Source: Craterostigma plantagineum
Taxonomy: Eukaryota; Streptophyta; Magnoliopsida; Lamiales; Linderniaceae
Assembly: GCA_027422505.1 (NCBI GenBank)
Contig: JAPQWV010000354.1
Span: 310,001 to 374,000 of the forward strand
Direction: 5' to 3'
DNA: 64,000 nucleotides
This document shows positions 33,354 to 43,885 of the stretch, in pieces (the stretch's first letter is position 1; every line of letters begins with the position of its first letter). The translations under genes were made by a program, and so were the position numbers. A model generated the notes under the pieces. It ran no database searches and was not told the origin of the DNA. It saw only the letters and a list, made by a program, of their open reading frames with translations.

Positions 33354-35190
33354 GTCTCAAAGGCAAACCTGATCTTGCATTAACGATATAAGTGGGCTTG
33401 TAACAATTGCCGTCTTTCTCGAGACCAATGTGGCACTTAGTAGCTTTATTCATTCAGCGTTTCAGCAGAAAAGTATTTCGGTCCCTCTGTTCATTTTCTT
33501 TTCGGAATTACTAAACTGAAGAAAGCGTTTTCGATAATCAGAAAATTACCACAACTATTGTCCACTTCCAATCACCATGACCACGAAGCAATCATTTCCA
33601 TGCAATATGTCCTCGATTATTTCTTTCTGGTACGGTCCTAACTTAGAAATCCAAAGTACTTTGCTTCCCCCCACGATCCTCCACTTCTTCTGATGCAACT
33701 TTGAAATCGTCACAAGATTCCTCCTTTAGTAATGTTATTTCAGCGTTGTTTACTCGGCTCTCACGCCCCTCTCTTTCAATGCCATTACCTAAACAGATGG
33801 AAGAAAACATCAGCATGAAGATTCCGAATACACGTCAAAATGCCCATGAATAAAAGAAAGAGAGGAAATAACAAACATTATTTAATCACATTAAGACACT
33901 CATATCAAGCAGCTTACTAATTGAACGAAAGAAAATAGGAGTCTCAAAGGCAAACCTGATCTTGCATTAATGATGTAAGAGGGCTTGTAACAATACCGTC
34001 TTTCTTGAGGCCAATGTGGCACCTGGAAGCTTTATTCATCAACGTTTCAGCTGAAAATTATTTTCGTTCCCTCTCTTCATTTTCTTTTCGGAATTACTAA
34101 ACATAAGAAACTTTTTCCAATAATTAGAAGATTACCACAACTATTCTCCACTTCCAGCCGCCATGACCACCAAGCAATCATTTCCTCGCAATATGTCCTC
34201 GATTATTTATTTCTGGTATGGCCTGAACTTAGAAATCCAAAGTACTCCCACACGAAAAAGGCAGTGAAAGGAGAATGAGTTGTAGCCAAAAACAAAAGGA
34301 ACCAACAAAAAAAGAGCGGAAAAGGTTGTGGAATACGAAACGACCTTGAGAACAGATTCCATTCTTCTTCAAGATGGTTCCTCGTCGTTTCTAGAGATGG
34401 AGAATGAATAAGTACTGTAACTTAAGAAGAGGCACCATAACTCCATCTGATAACATCGAATAACTGCTTCTCTTTCCCCACGATCCTCCACTTCTTCTGA
34501 TGCAAATCTGAAATCGTCGCAAGATTCCTCCTTTAGTAACGTTATTTCAGCATTGTTTACTCAGCTCTCACGCCCCTCTCTTTCAATACCATTATCCAAA
34601 CATATGGAAGAAAACTTAATCCGAATACACATCAAAATGCCCGTGAATAAAAGAAAGAAGAAATAACGAACATTGTTTAATCGCATTAAGACACTCATCA
34701 TCGAACAGCTAACTAATTGAACGAAAGAAAATAGGATAATCTCAAAGGCAAACCTGATCTTGCGTTAATGATGTAAGAGGACTTGTAACAATTGCCGTCT
34801 TTCTCGAGACCAATGTGGCACCTTGTAGCTTTATTCATTCAACGTTTCAGCAGTTAATTATTTTCGTTCCCTCTGTTCATTTTCTTTCGGAATTACTAAA
34901 CATAAAAAACTTTTTCAGATAATCAGAAAATTACGACAACTATTGTGCACTTCCAGTCGCCATGACAACTATTGTCCACTTCCGAACTTAGAAAATGCAA
35001 AGTACTCTGACACGAAAAAGTCAGTGACAGGGCAATGAGTTGAAGCCAAAAATAAAACTAATCAACAAAAAAAAAAGAGAGCGAAAAATGCTAGGGAATA
35101 CGAATGACCATGAGAACAGATTCCATTCTTCTTCAAGACGGTTCTTCAACGTTTATGGAGATGGTGAATGAAAAATACTGTAACTTAAGA
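33354..35190 (-). pseudogene. RecQ-type helicase pseudogene units, copy B
   Basis: The duplicate of 27949-29780 carries the same units: motif Ia/Walker A at 33354-33663 (its downstream exon is not in this copy), unit 2 at about 33667-34415, and unit 3 at about 34480-35185. The defects are the same as in copy A. Confidence 0.8.
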
Positions 35191-35537
35191 AGAATCCGTC
35201 TAAGCTTTTTCTCGGGTTTTTTCGACGCCTTTTGCAGGTTTCGATAATAGTAAGTACGTCACAGGGCCAACAACTACAGGAACAATATCTACCCCAAGCT
35301 GTGCCAAGAAACACCGAATCATCAATGCATCACCACACAATCTACAACATAACACAAAAACGCATGTAATACCCAAAAAATCTCAGAGCCAATAGCTTTA
35401 TTAAAAAACAGAGGACTCAATTCTGGTACAATGTAGTGGCTGCATTAAGAAAAAACAATAAACATGATTACAATTATAAGAAGCCCAGACAAAACAAAGA
35501 GAAGAGACTTATGAACAAAATCTGACCCCTCACTTAC

Positions 35538-35892
35538 TAATTGGTATCAAACCATTTGGTCATCTCCATAGCTGGAACAGTATTACAGTATTTCCTCTAG
35601 CCATGGGGAAGTAAGTGGAGAAACCAATATCTCCACCCATCCAATTATATCTTGGAGGAATTGCACCAAGCTTCGCAGTTGTGTCAAGAACCTGATCATA
35701 GTAAGAGAATATGTTGCTCGGAATATATTTTATTCCAGCATCCGACATCTGCTTCCAAATAGATGCTCTAAGGTCAACTGCAACTCTCTCTAAACCTTCT
35801 ACAGTGCTCTTTCCATCCCAGAATGATTTGATGGCAAATTTGAGATCTCTTTTTGGGCCTCTACGTGGATATCCGACAATGTGAGACGCCAA
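35538..35892 (-). pseudogene. methionine synthase (MetE-type) exon, pseudogene B
   Basis: Same sequence as 30132-30486, including the TTG start, the frameshift before VPAMEMTKW and the GTAAGT donor. The shared defects show the exon was already dead when the block was duplicated. Confidence 0.9.
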
Positions 35893-36289
35893 ACGACAAC
35901 TACGCACGCACACATAATATTACGGTACTCAGCAGCAGAAACTTTCTGGGTTAAATTAACAAACAGAAGGCGGACGAAATCAGGTAAATGACATGGTCCA
36001 TGATTTTAAGCGACAACCTCATCCATGATTCATGCAATTATGTCCACTGATCACACCAATTCTAAAAAGTTAAAAAAATCAAAATAAACAAATACAAACC
36101 AACAGAGCGACGGCAAACAAACCTCATATCTAAAAATGTTGCAATATAAATAGAAAATGTTGGTGCAATATTAACAGAAATGTTACTGACCAAACATAGA
36201 AAATACCGTGTCGTGGATCAAACGAAGTCGGAACAGAATGATAATATCAATGTACATTAATGGGTAGGACTAAACCTCATTTTTGCCAA

Positions 36290-36545
36290 GCGATCCAGGC
36301 TACTCTTCAACATTGCGTCCAATGCATTAAGCACAGCACCTCCAGGATCTCCTTCACTGTCTGATATCTCCTTCCCATTATTCTTATCCCTACATATAAA
36401 GCAGATTAAGGTTCGCAAATGGAAGAAAAAGAAGAAAGAAAACAACACATGAGGCGTTATAAATATGTTCCAAAGACATGATAGGCACAGTAAATAAATT
36501 GAAGTTCTCATACCTAGGATCCCTCAACACATGAGGTGCACATAC
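36290..36545 (-). pseudogene. unidentified host gene fragment, two exons
   Basis: The minus strand shows an exon ending CAPHVLRDPR|GTATGAG (about 36545-36516). After an intron ending ATGTAG comes an exon DKNNGKEISDSEGDPGGAVL, then NALDAMLKSSLDRLAKMR, ending before GTTTAG (about 36390-36277). Splice sites and composition look like a real plant gene, but I do not recognise the family. The repeated exons at 37009-38942 lie upstream on the same strand and may belong to it. Whether the gene is whole beyond these pieces cannot be shown. Confidence 0.45.
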
Positions 36546-36854
36546 GCCCCCATTCAACATTCAGAGGAGGAGATGGGGCTCTTGAATCGGTATGAAAAGC
36601 TGAAATTGATTCACGTTGTAAATGTTAGAAGCAAAGCATAGTGCGATATAAGTATATATTAGAAAATTATATATATGTATCGGGTCGAATCGGGCGGGCC
36701 CAAAGCAAATATCCTTCAACGATCCAGAGCGTGTAAGCCCCCATTCAACATTCAGAGGCGGAGATGCGGCTCTTGAATCGGTATGAAAAGCTGAAATTGA
36801 TTCAACATTAAAAATGTTAGAAGCAAAGCGTAGTGCGATATAAATATATATTAG

Positions 36855-36898
<44 letters not shown>

Positions 36899-36935
36899 CG
36901 AGTCAAATCGGGTTGCGGGCCCAAAGCAAATATGT
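36540..36935. repeat. tandem repeat of about 180-190 bp, two copies
   Basis: CCCCCATTCAACATTCAGAGG...GAATCGGTATGAAAAGC...CGGGCCCAAAGCAAATAT occurs at about 36548-36710 and again at 36728-36931. The second copy carries a longer (AT)n run (36857-36890). Confidence 0.85.
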
Positions 36936-37008
36936 TCAGAGGAGGACAAAGAAAGACGATAATGGAAGAAAACCTCAAAACCTTAAATGCTATGTAAAAT
37001 TTAATTAC

Positions 37009-37085
37009 CTCTCATAAAGCAAGGGACGATGACGATGATGATCCGTTGAGCTCCCATTTGCAGCAGAGAACTCATCTCCATCGAC
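37009..37085 (-). pseudogene. VDGDEFSAANGSS exon, tandem copy 1
   Basis: A 77-bp exon-like unit with acceptor ATATGCAG and donor GAG|GTAATT encodes VDGDEFSAANGSSTDHHRHR. It is the most intact of three copies. Gene unknown; the tract may continue into the exons at 36290-36545. Confidence 0.45.
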
Positions 37086-37315
37086 CTGCATATGAATATC
37101 CCATTCATGAAGGAAAAAAAAAAGCAGCCAAAGCTCTGCGATTAATAACTCGAGAAAAATGATAACAAATAGGAAAGGTGCGCCGGGTATATGACGGCAT
37201 CGGGTCGAATCGGGTCGCGGGCCCAAAGCAAATATGTTCAGAAGAGGACAAAAAAGACGATAATGGAGGAAAACTTCAAGCCCAAGAACCCTGAATGCTA
37301 TGTAAATTTAATTAC

Positions 37316-37386
37316 TGCTCATAAAGCGAGGGACGATGATGATCCGTTGAGCTCCCATTTGCAGCAGATAACTCATCTCCATCGAC
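37316..37386 (-). pseudogene. VDGDELSAANGSS exon, tandem copy 2, acceptor lost
   Basis: Same exon, but the acceptor reads ATATGCAA instead of ATATGCAG and six bases (two codons, HR) are missing. The flanking TGTAAATTTAATTAC downstream preserves the unfilled insertion site of the foldback element found in copy 3. Confidence 0.5.
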
Positions 37387-37628
37387 TTGCATATGAATAT
37401 CGAAGAAAAAAAACAAAAGCAGCCAAAACGATAACAAATAGGAAAGGCGTGTCTGGTATACGACGGCGATGATGTGCTCAGTGTAGGTTTGTCGGACTCT
37501 CAAATAAAGTTACAATGTGAAGCTAAGGTAGTCGCATAATTGTTGAAGTATTCTGAGGAACGAAAAAAAAAAGACGATAATGGAGGAAAACCTCAAGAGC
37601 AAGAACCCTAAATGCTATGTAAATTTAA

Positions 37629-38854
37629 GGGATAATTGCAAATTTAGTCCCTCGATTATAGGTCTATATTAGTTTCACTCTTTCGAAAACACATGCATCA
37701 ATCTATATCCCTCAGTTTTTAACAGTTAATCAACTTCAGTCCTTTCCGTCATGTTTGACCTGGTTGACCGTCAAAACTAACAGAATTGAGCGTTAGTGCC
37801 GTTAAATATTTTTTTTTTATAAAAAAAAAAAGAAAATTGCTTAAAATATTAAAAATAAACGAAAATAAGAGTTTAAAAAAAGTAAAAAAAAAAAGAGATT
37901 AGAATTTAAAATTTGAAAAAATAGTTAAAGTAAAAATAAAATAAGAAACAAAATATAAATTTTAAAAAATTTAAAGATAAGTAAAATAAAAAGAAAGTAA
38001 AATTCTATAAAAGAGAGATATCTTTAAAATAAAAAAGAAATCATAAAAAAATAAAAATTTTATTAAAATATATAACATTAATTTAGAAAAACCAGATATA
38101 TAACTAAAATTAAAAAAATGAAAATAAATTTAGATTAACAAAAATAAAGATCAGCTTCTTCCACGATTCGCTATCCGAATAATTTTTCAACAGTCATCTC
38201 CTCTGCGGAGTGATCAAGCGCACTTTTGTTGGGCATGTCCTTGATCCCCTGCTTCCTTTTTAGAAGAAATCACGGTTCCTCCTCAGAATTTCTTCCTTTC
38301 TTAATATTTTTTTCTTATTTTATTTTTACATTAATTATATTTTCAAGTTTTGAATTTTAGTCTCTTTTTCTTTTCATTTTGTTTTTGTTTTTTTTTTCTA
38401 CTTTTTCTATTTAAATTTTTTATTTTAATTAAAGTTTTTAATCTTATTTTTATTTTCCATTTTATTTAAAATGTATCTCTTTTTTTAGAATTTTAGTTTC
38501 TGTTTTATTTTAATTAGCTTTTAATTTTTTTAGAATTTATATTTTGTTTCTTATTTTAATTTTATTTTTCAGTTTTTAATTTTTGTCCCTTTTTCATTTT
38601 TACTTTTATTATATTTTTTCAAGTTTTTTTTTCGGTTTTTTAATATTGAAGCAATTTTCTTATTTTTAAAAAACATTTAACGGCACTAACGGTCAATTCC
38701 GTTAGTTTTGACAGTCAACCCGGTCAAACTTGACGGAAAGGACTGAAGTTGATTAACGGTTAAAAACTGAGGGACATATATTGATGACGTATGTTTTCGA
38801 GGGACTGAAACTAATATTGACCTATAACCGAGGGACCAAATTTGCAATTATCCC
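37629..38854. mobile_element. 1.2-kb foldback element, Mutator-like, with empty-site paralogue
   Basis: The left end GGGATAATTGCAAATTTAGT and the right end reading CAAATTTGCAATTATCCC are inverted copies. Arms match closely for about 210 bp and then through AT-rich DNA. The left flank is TAAATTTAA and the right flank a decayed copy (TAAGTTAAT). The tandem paralogue at 37301-37315 shows the uninterrupted site TAAATTTAATTAC, which gives a 9-bp duplication typical of Mutator-like elements. No coding. Confidence 0.88.
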
Positions 38855-38866
38855 TAAGTTAATTAC

Positions 38867-38942
38867 CGCTCATAAAGCGAGGGGCAATGGCGATGATGAT
38901 CCGTTGAGCTCCCATTTGCGCAGATAACTCATCTCCATCGAC
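38867..38942 (-). pseudogene. VDGDELSA exon, tandem copy 3, one-base deletion
   Basis: Third copy of the exon. A base is missing in the run read as TTGCGCAGATAA (TTGCAGCAG in the others), which breaks the frame. The foldback element sits directly downstream in the exon's donor-side intron. Confidence 0.5.
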
Positions 38943-39125
38943 CTGCATATGAATATTCCATTCCTGAAGAAAAAAACAAAAGCAACCAGAACGATAACTA
39001 ATAGGAAAGGCATGCCAGGTAGACAACGGTGATGATGTGCTCAGCATAGGGTTTTGTCGGACTCCCAAATAAATACGCTGTGAAGTTAAGGTAGCCCCAT
39101 AATTACTAATGTTATTCTGAGGCAC

Positions 39126-40169
39126 GTTTGTGTTCGCCGGGTAAAGAAAGAAATAGTTACATTGATTCTTGGACTGTTCAAAGAAGAAATTATATTGATT
39201 TAGAAGACGATGAAATAGTTACATTGATTCGTCGCGTCTGATTTCAAGGCTGGATCTTTTTCTCGACTGCAGCCTTCGATTGATTATACCATCGAAAATC
39301 TCAAAAATCTTCCTCGTATGCCCATCTGCACCCTTATGAATCCCCTAAGGATTGAACCAGAATAGGGAAAAAATCTCAAGCGTTAGGCAAACCCCACGCA
39401 GTCGTAAGTCCCCTTACAGCCTTGAGCATCTCATGAGACGAATCTGTGTTATACTCAGCAAAATCAAGTGAAAAGAGTGTGTTCCATAACAGGTTAAGGG
39501 TAGTTACGAACATGCAAATGTGCCGCCTATTCTAAGGAACTCAATTCAACTGAGTCACATCGAATACATTTATTAAGAGGACTACTGAATGATAGTTCCT
39601 TTTAACCGATTTCACATACCAAAAATAAAACAAAGCAAAGAGACCATAACATACTTGTTTTAGGGCCAGATGGGTGATTCCATAGAGCTTGAAATGAGTC
39701 CAGCTGGATGATTGCACAGCTAGATCTAATCAATTCCACATCAAATCATAAGTTTCATCAACAGATGTATAAACCCCAAAGAATAATTATTCAAGGACAA
39801 ATAAGATTAAAGATCGAAGCAAGACCTTTCGATTCTCATCGCCAATCTCGATTCTCAATTCATCAGCAGCAGGCCATACCTTCCTCGTCGCCTCTCTCCA
39901 CCCTCTACAGAAGCCACCTGCCGCCACTAACCCTGTAGGAGGGAGCCGCTGGACATCACAAATCTGTTGCTGCTTCTCTGCAAATGTCCCCAAAACCTAA
40001 ATAGTAATATAAGCCAAGCCCAACTTATCATCGTCGATCATGTAATAACCAAAAACCAACAATCTCAGTTCGTATTTTCTTTCCTATGACGAAGTTCTAA
40101 GCCATTTTCAGCACACACACGGACTAACAAAGTGATGAGAACCATCTTTCGACTGAAGAACACTGTTTC
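39126..40169. other. spacer, no gene recognised
   Basis: Only short frames. A minus-strand frame of 68 residues near 39787-39993 is Trp/Arg-rich and unlike any family I know. Confidence 0.5.
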
Positions 40170-40478
40170 TTACGTTTCTACTCTCTTCTTTTGCTCCAAT
40201 ACAAACGGCACTAACCTGTAGCTGAGAGCATTGGCACTCACGCACCTCTCAGCCATTTCATCGAACACCTTCTCGGCACTCCGAGCTTCACTAACCCTAC
40301 AATACCCATTCACCAAAGTAGTACGCGTAACTACGTTTGCCCACAGTCCTCTATCCAGTATACGATATAACGTCCTATGGGCTTCATCTAATCGACATTC
40401 CCTACAGAAACCGTCAATCAAACTGTTGTAATTCACTAAGGGTAGGCACGAACACGGGCCTCTGAACATGCAATGCAC
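40170..40478 (-). pseudogene. pentatricopeptide repeat (PPR) protein fragment
   Basis: Two adjacent 35-residue PPR motifs are visible: VNYNSLIDGFCRECRLDEAH and then VVTRTTLVNGYCRVSEARSA followed by EKVFDEMAERCVSANALSY. PPR proteins bind organellar RNA and usually have ten or more motifs over 400-plus residues. Here only two or three remain, followed by QKKRVET and a stop. The sequence upstream (40480-40700) reads as a basic/acidic segment (KKKKRKRPEPE or EEEEEEAGAGGG depending on frame) that does not continue the repeat. Most likely a gene relic captured among transposons. Confidence 0.75.
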
Positions 40479-40699
40479 TTACGATGCGCGACGTGGAGAA
40501 AGGATCGCTGCCACCGAGCCCACCTCCGGCTCCGGCCTCTTCCTCTTCTTCTTCTTGTCGTAACTCACGCCCCTCGCCTTTGACTGGCATGCAGCTTCGC
40601 CACATCGACGAAATCCCGTCATCCTCTTCGAAGTAAGCCCCTCCGTCCCATACGAAGAGTTATCGATCTCTGTCTCTCTGAAAAGCAAAGAAGCCAAGA

Positions 40700-41489
40700 G
40701 TGTCGGTCGACTTGATTATTTTGCAGTCTGTTCATATTCTGATTACTGTTCATATTCTTTTAGCTTATATATAGAATGGCACCATGTAATTCAAGTCACA
40801 TATACGGCTAAAATCATTATTTTTACTATTTTTTTAATCCCATAAAAACCTTTAGACATGGCACATAGGATTGTTTACAGGAGAGTGGCAATTTTCGTAA
40901 ATAAATCCTCATATCAGCCCACATTGAATGTCCACTACGAACTTTTATATATATATATATATATATATATGATTACTGAATTAAATTTCCAATCCCGCTA
41001 CTCTAAACCCCTCCCTCGCAAAGAAAAAAATTAGCGAAACAATCAGTGAGTATATTGCTGTCGGAATTTTGTAAGAACAGTTTGGTGTTGCGCAATTGAG
41101 AATTCAACAAGATTATTCCTCTGTTGGCTTGAATCTATTAATATTTGTCGTCTTTTGCCATGGGTACCAAGTTCGTTGAGGTTAGTGCTATGTCTTATTT
41201 ATGGCTGTGAAATATGATAAATGTGAAAACCGAAAATTTTTGGGTGTATTTTTGAATGTATCATGTGATTGGTTAAATGATATGTTGTTATTGTTTTAAG
41301 TACCAATTAGGGTTTCTGAATGTATCATGTGATATTGTTAAAGAATATGTTGTTATTGTTCTAAGTATCAATTTGCGGCCGTACATTGTCTTAATACAGG
41401 CAGTATTGGAAACGAAGCTGCCCAGAGGATCTGTGAAGCCAGGAAGAGAGGTGATATTTTCCGCTTATAAAGATATATGCACATTCAAT
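40700..41489. other. spacer with (TA)n, no gene recognised
   Basis: (TA)n at about 40946-40971. A plus-strand frame (AVLETKLPRGSVKPGREV, about 41400) may be the 5' part of the relic that follows. Confidence 0.45.
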
Positions 41490-42263
41490 TAAGAAGTAAT
41501 AGAGATACCGCTTACGTCGATCCTGCGATAATGTATTTGGTGGAAGATTTTGAGAAATTTAACGCTTACTAATGGGGAACCCTAGCATTCAATGAAGTCC
41601 TAACGTCACCTAAGAGGGATCTCTCACAGTTCAATGATGAATCAATTGTTGAGCAAGTGAAGAAATGCTCAAACTTAAGTTTAGGAGGTTTTGTACATCC
41701 ATTTCAGGTAATAGTATTATGTTTATTATTTCAATTAGTGATATCTATTATTTCACATTGTCTTGGAAAATAAATCGTACGTCTTTCTTAGATACTTGCG
41801 TGAATGTATCCCTGGCGTTACCAAATCATTTGCCAATCAGTACATGCTTGATGAAGACGGTCCATAGGCGGAAGGATTTTTGGGTTTGTTAGATTTATTC
41901 TGATTTATTTGTATGTTTTATATGTCTCTACCAATCATTACTAACATTATGTATTCGATTTGATAATTTTTCCTGCATAATCGCTTAACTTTCTACGTAC
42001 AGTTGTGCAGAAAATGCAGGCGCTTGAATGACAATTCAACTTCAGTCAGAGGAAGTATCTACTATGAAAGTGTCATTTCAAAAAGCATTGGAAGAAATTC
42101 AGGAAAAATTGGCTGTGTTGAAAAGAACGGAGGAAGCTTTTTTCACATTAATTTCATAAATGTCAAGATGACGTCCATGGAAGAAGGTTTAAGAGTGTTA
42201 GATGACAAAGTACTACAGCTCAACAAGCAAGTTGACGTATTATCAGACCCTCAATGCACATGA
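41490..42263 (+). pseudogene. DUF1985-like transposon gene relic
   Basis: The frame from about 41505 reads AYVDPAIMYLVEDFEKFNAY, then a TAA, WGTLAFNEVLTSPKRDLSQF. This matches the DFDKFNxYPWG...SLKRDL pattern of DUF1985 proteins, which are carried by plant Mutator-like and other transposons, often with Ulp1-type protease domains. Further stops follow. A Gln/Leu-rich piece near 42180-42255 (SMEEGLRVLDDKVLQLNKQV) may be a coiled-coil part of the same gene or unrelated. No Ulp1 domain is visible. Confidence 0.55.
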
Positions 42264-42961
42264 GGTATTTTCTTTTTATTCTCGATATTGATATTTTGAA
42301 ACAGCATTAGTTACAAAAAAATCTAGCATCTGTTTACAAATTATGTTCGCAAGAACAGACGCTGACATGGGTGTCATTACCAAAAACGTCAAGAATATTG
42401 CTCACAATAACGCCTGCCAAGTAAGTTATTCATAGATGTTCATAATAATATAACTAAAAACATGTTACAATAGTTTTTTCTTGATCCAAATCATAATATT
42501 TTTATCATAATTGTTCATGTGATCCATTGTTGAAATTATTTCTCGTTTTTGGAGAGATTGCACGTGGCCTTCCATGAAAATATGAAGAAACATATTATGT
42601 GATTTCAGAAAAATTAATTATGAATTAGGGTTTATAAGATCGTTTCATAATTAGTAACTATTCGATCATATATCTACAAGTGGTTCGCTCGATATCGTCA
42701 CTCAATTTGATATGTCCTGTAATTCACTGTTACGTACAGAATTGTTTGCTGTCGAGTGGCAAACCACCTTCATATATCAAATGCCATCGAAAGGAATTAA
42801 AACAAACAGCAAGGGTTTCACACGATGACCTAAAATGATCGATTATTCTCCTCCCAGTGGAATTAAGAGCGAATCGCATATGAAAATACTTTTAACTGTA
42901 TATCTCCAATCAACAAAGTTAACAAAGGACACTGAGTATATATCATCATAAGTGAAAACTC
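42264..42961. other. spacer and 3' flank of the secreted peptide gene
   Basis: No coding signal. The stretch just left of 42961 would hold the 3' UTR of the cysteine-rich gene; no clear polyadenylation signal stands out. Confidence 0.5.
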
Positions 42962-43352
42962 TCAACTCGCTATTCCTATAAACGACTTCAAGGGAACAGC
43001 TATATCATGGCAATGCTGCTTAGTGCAATTGGGGGAGATCAGTCCACAAGTACATGTACGGACGCCACTGCCGTAGTCTATGCACTGCCCGACCACAGAC
43101 ATTGTGTGGCATGCTACGTAACAGCGCGGGAGACATTTCAGTCCCATGTTGGAACCCTCGCAGGGAACTCCCGGAATTAGCCATGGACACAGTTTATCCG
43201 CTTTCGCAGCTGTATTACAATAAAAGCAATAATTTTTATTAACATGAAGATTAGAAAAAGGGTTTCAATGAGAAGGGCTTATTATTAAGCACACCTGAAG
43301 CGAAAACAGCTAGGAGAACCAAACAACAGAATGTGGAAGAAATTCGAGCCAT
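42962..43352 (-). CDS. small secreted cysteine-rich (defensin-like) peptide, two exons
   Basis: Exon 1 is 43352-43295 and exon 2 is 43209-42962, joined by an 85-bp GT-AG intron (TTCAG|GTGTGC ... ATACAG|CTGCG), phase 1. The precursor has 101 residues. Residues 1 to about 20 (MARISSTFCCLVLLAVFAS) form a clear signal peptide; the intron falls at its end, as in many plant defensin-like genes. The mature part has ten Cys, with spacings 8, 8, 3, 3, 8, 9, 1, 6 and 4. The CxxxC (CLPRC, CYVAC) and CxC (CTCG) elements resemble the cysteine-stabilised alpha-beta fold, though not a classical eight-Cys plant defensin. The likely role is an extracellular defence or signalling peptide; the target is unknown. 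No defects are seen, and a TATA box lies at a good distance. Confidence 0.82.
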
Positions 43353-43409
43353 CTCTCTCGTTTTGAATGTTTTCTTGGGGGCTTCTAATATTTTGTTTTA
43401 TGTAACTCA

Positions 43410-43418
43410 TTTATATAG
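43410..43418 (-). promoter_or_regulatory. TATA box of the cysteine-rich peptide gene
   Basis: The minus strand reads CTATATAAA, 58-66 bp upstream of the ATG, which implies a short 5' UTR of about 25-30 bases. Confidence 0.65.
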
Positions 43419-43419
43419 G

Positions 43420-43880
43420 AAGATAGGTGGTGGGAGCAAAATCAAATGCTAATAATTATATAATGATCCTTGGCTTTCTAATGATTATTTCCACATTCAA
43501 TTTCTACTCAACGTCCATTATGTTTCACTGTCAATTTGCTTTAGGATACATAGATTCTTTTTCCAATTTTAGATAGTTAGGAAAAATTATATTTGGATTA
43601 CAAGATATTTTTAATTCTGGATCGGTAATTGTACGACTGTTCACTAAATAAGAAATTTGTCGGAACTAATTTGACATGAGACTCTTTTTTCGATAGAATA
43701 TGAGAGAAGTTGTACTTGGCGACATTCCATGTCAGCAGGCTAGTGGCTATAAAATATTCCACATCAGTAGCCAAGTAGGTATTTCCATTTATTTGCAAGG
43801 AGAGGAACCGGGTATTCAAATATGTTTCGACATATGAAACTAGAAAATTCTATTTTGCAATGGTTGATTCCGGTGTTGGG
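43420..43880. other. upstream flank of the peptide gene, no other gene
   Basis: AT-rich. No second gene or repeat recognised. Confidence 0.5.
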
Positions 43881-43885
43881 CGCTT

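Larger units (their letters stand above)
32673..36317. repeat. segmental duplication, copy B (about 3,645 bp)
   Basis: Second copy of 27268-30911. The left junction lies inside Sirevirus LTR sequence (32673-33353 equals 27268-27948) and shares the bases AATACACAA with the DNA right of copy A. Because it includes the LTR border and the GTCTC target duplication, it arose after the Sirevirus inserted. Confidence 0.95.
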
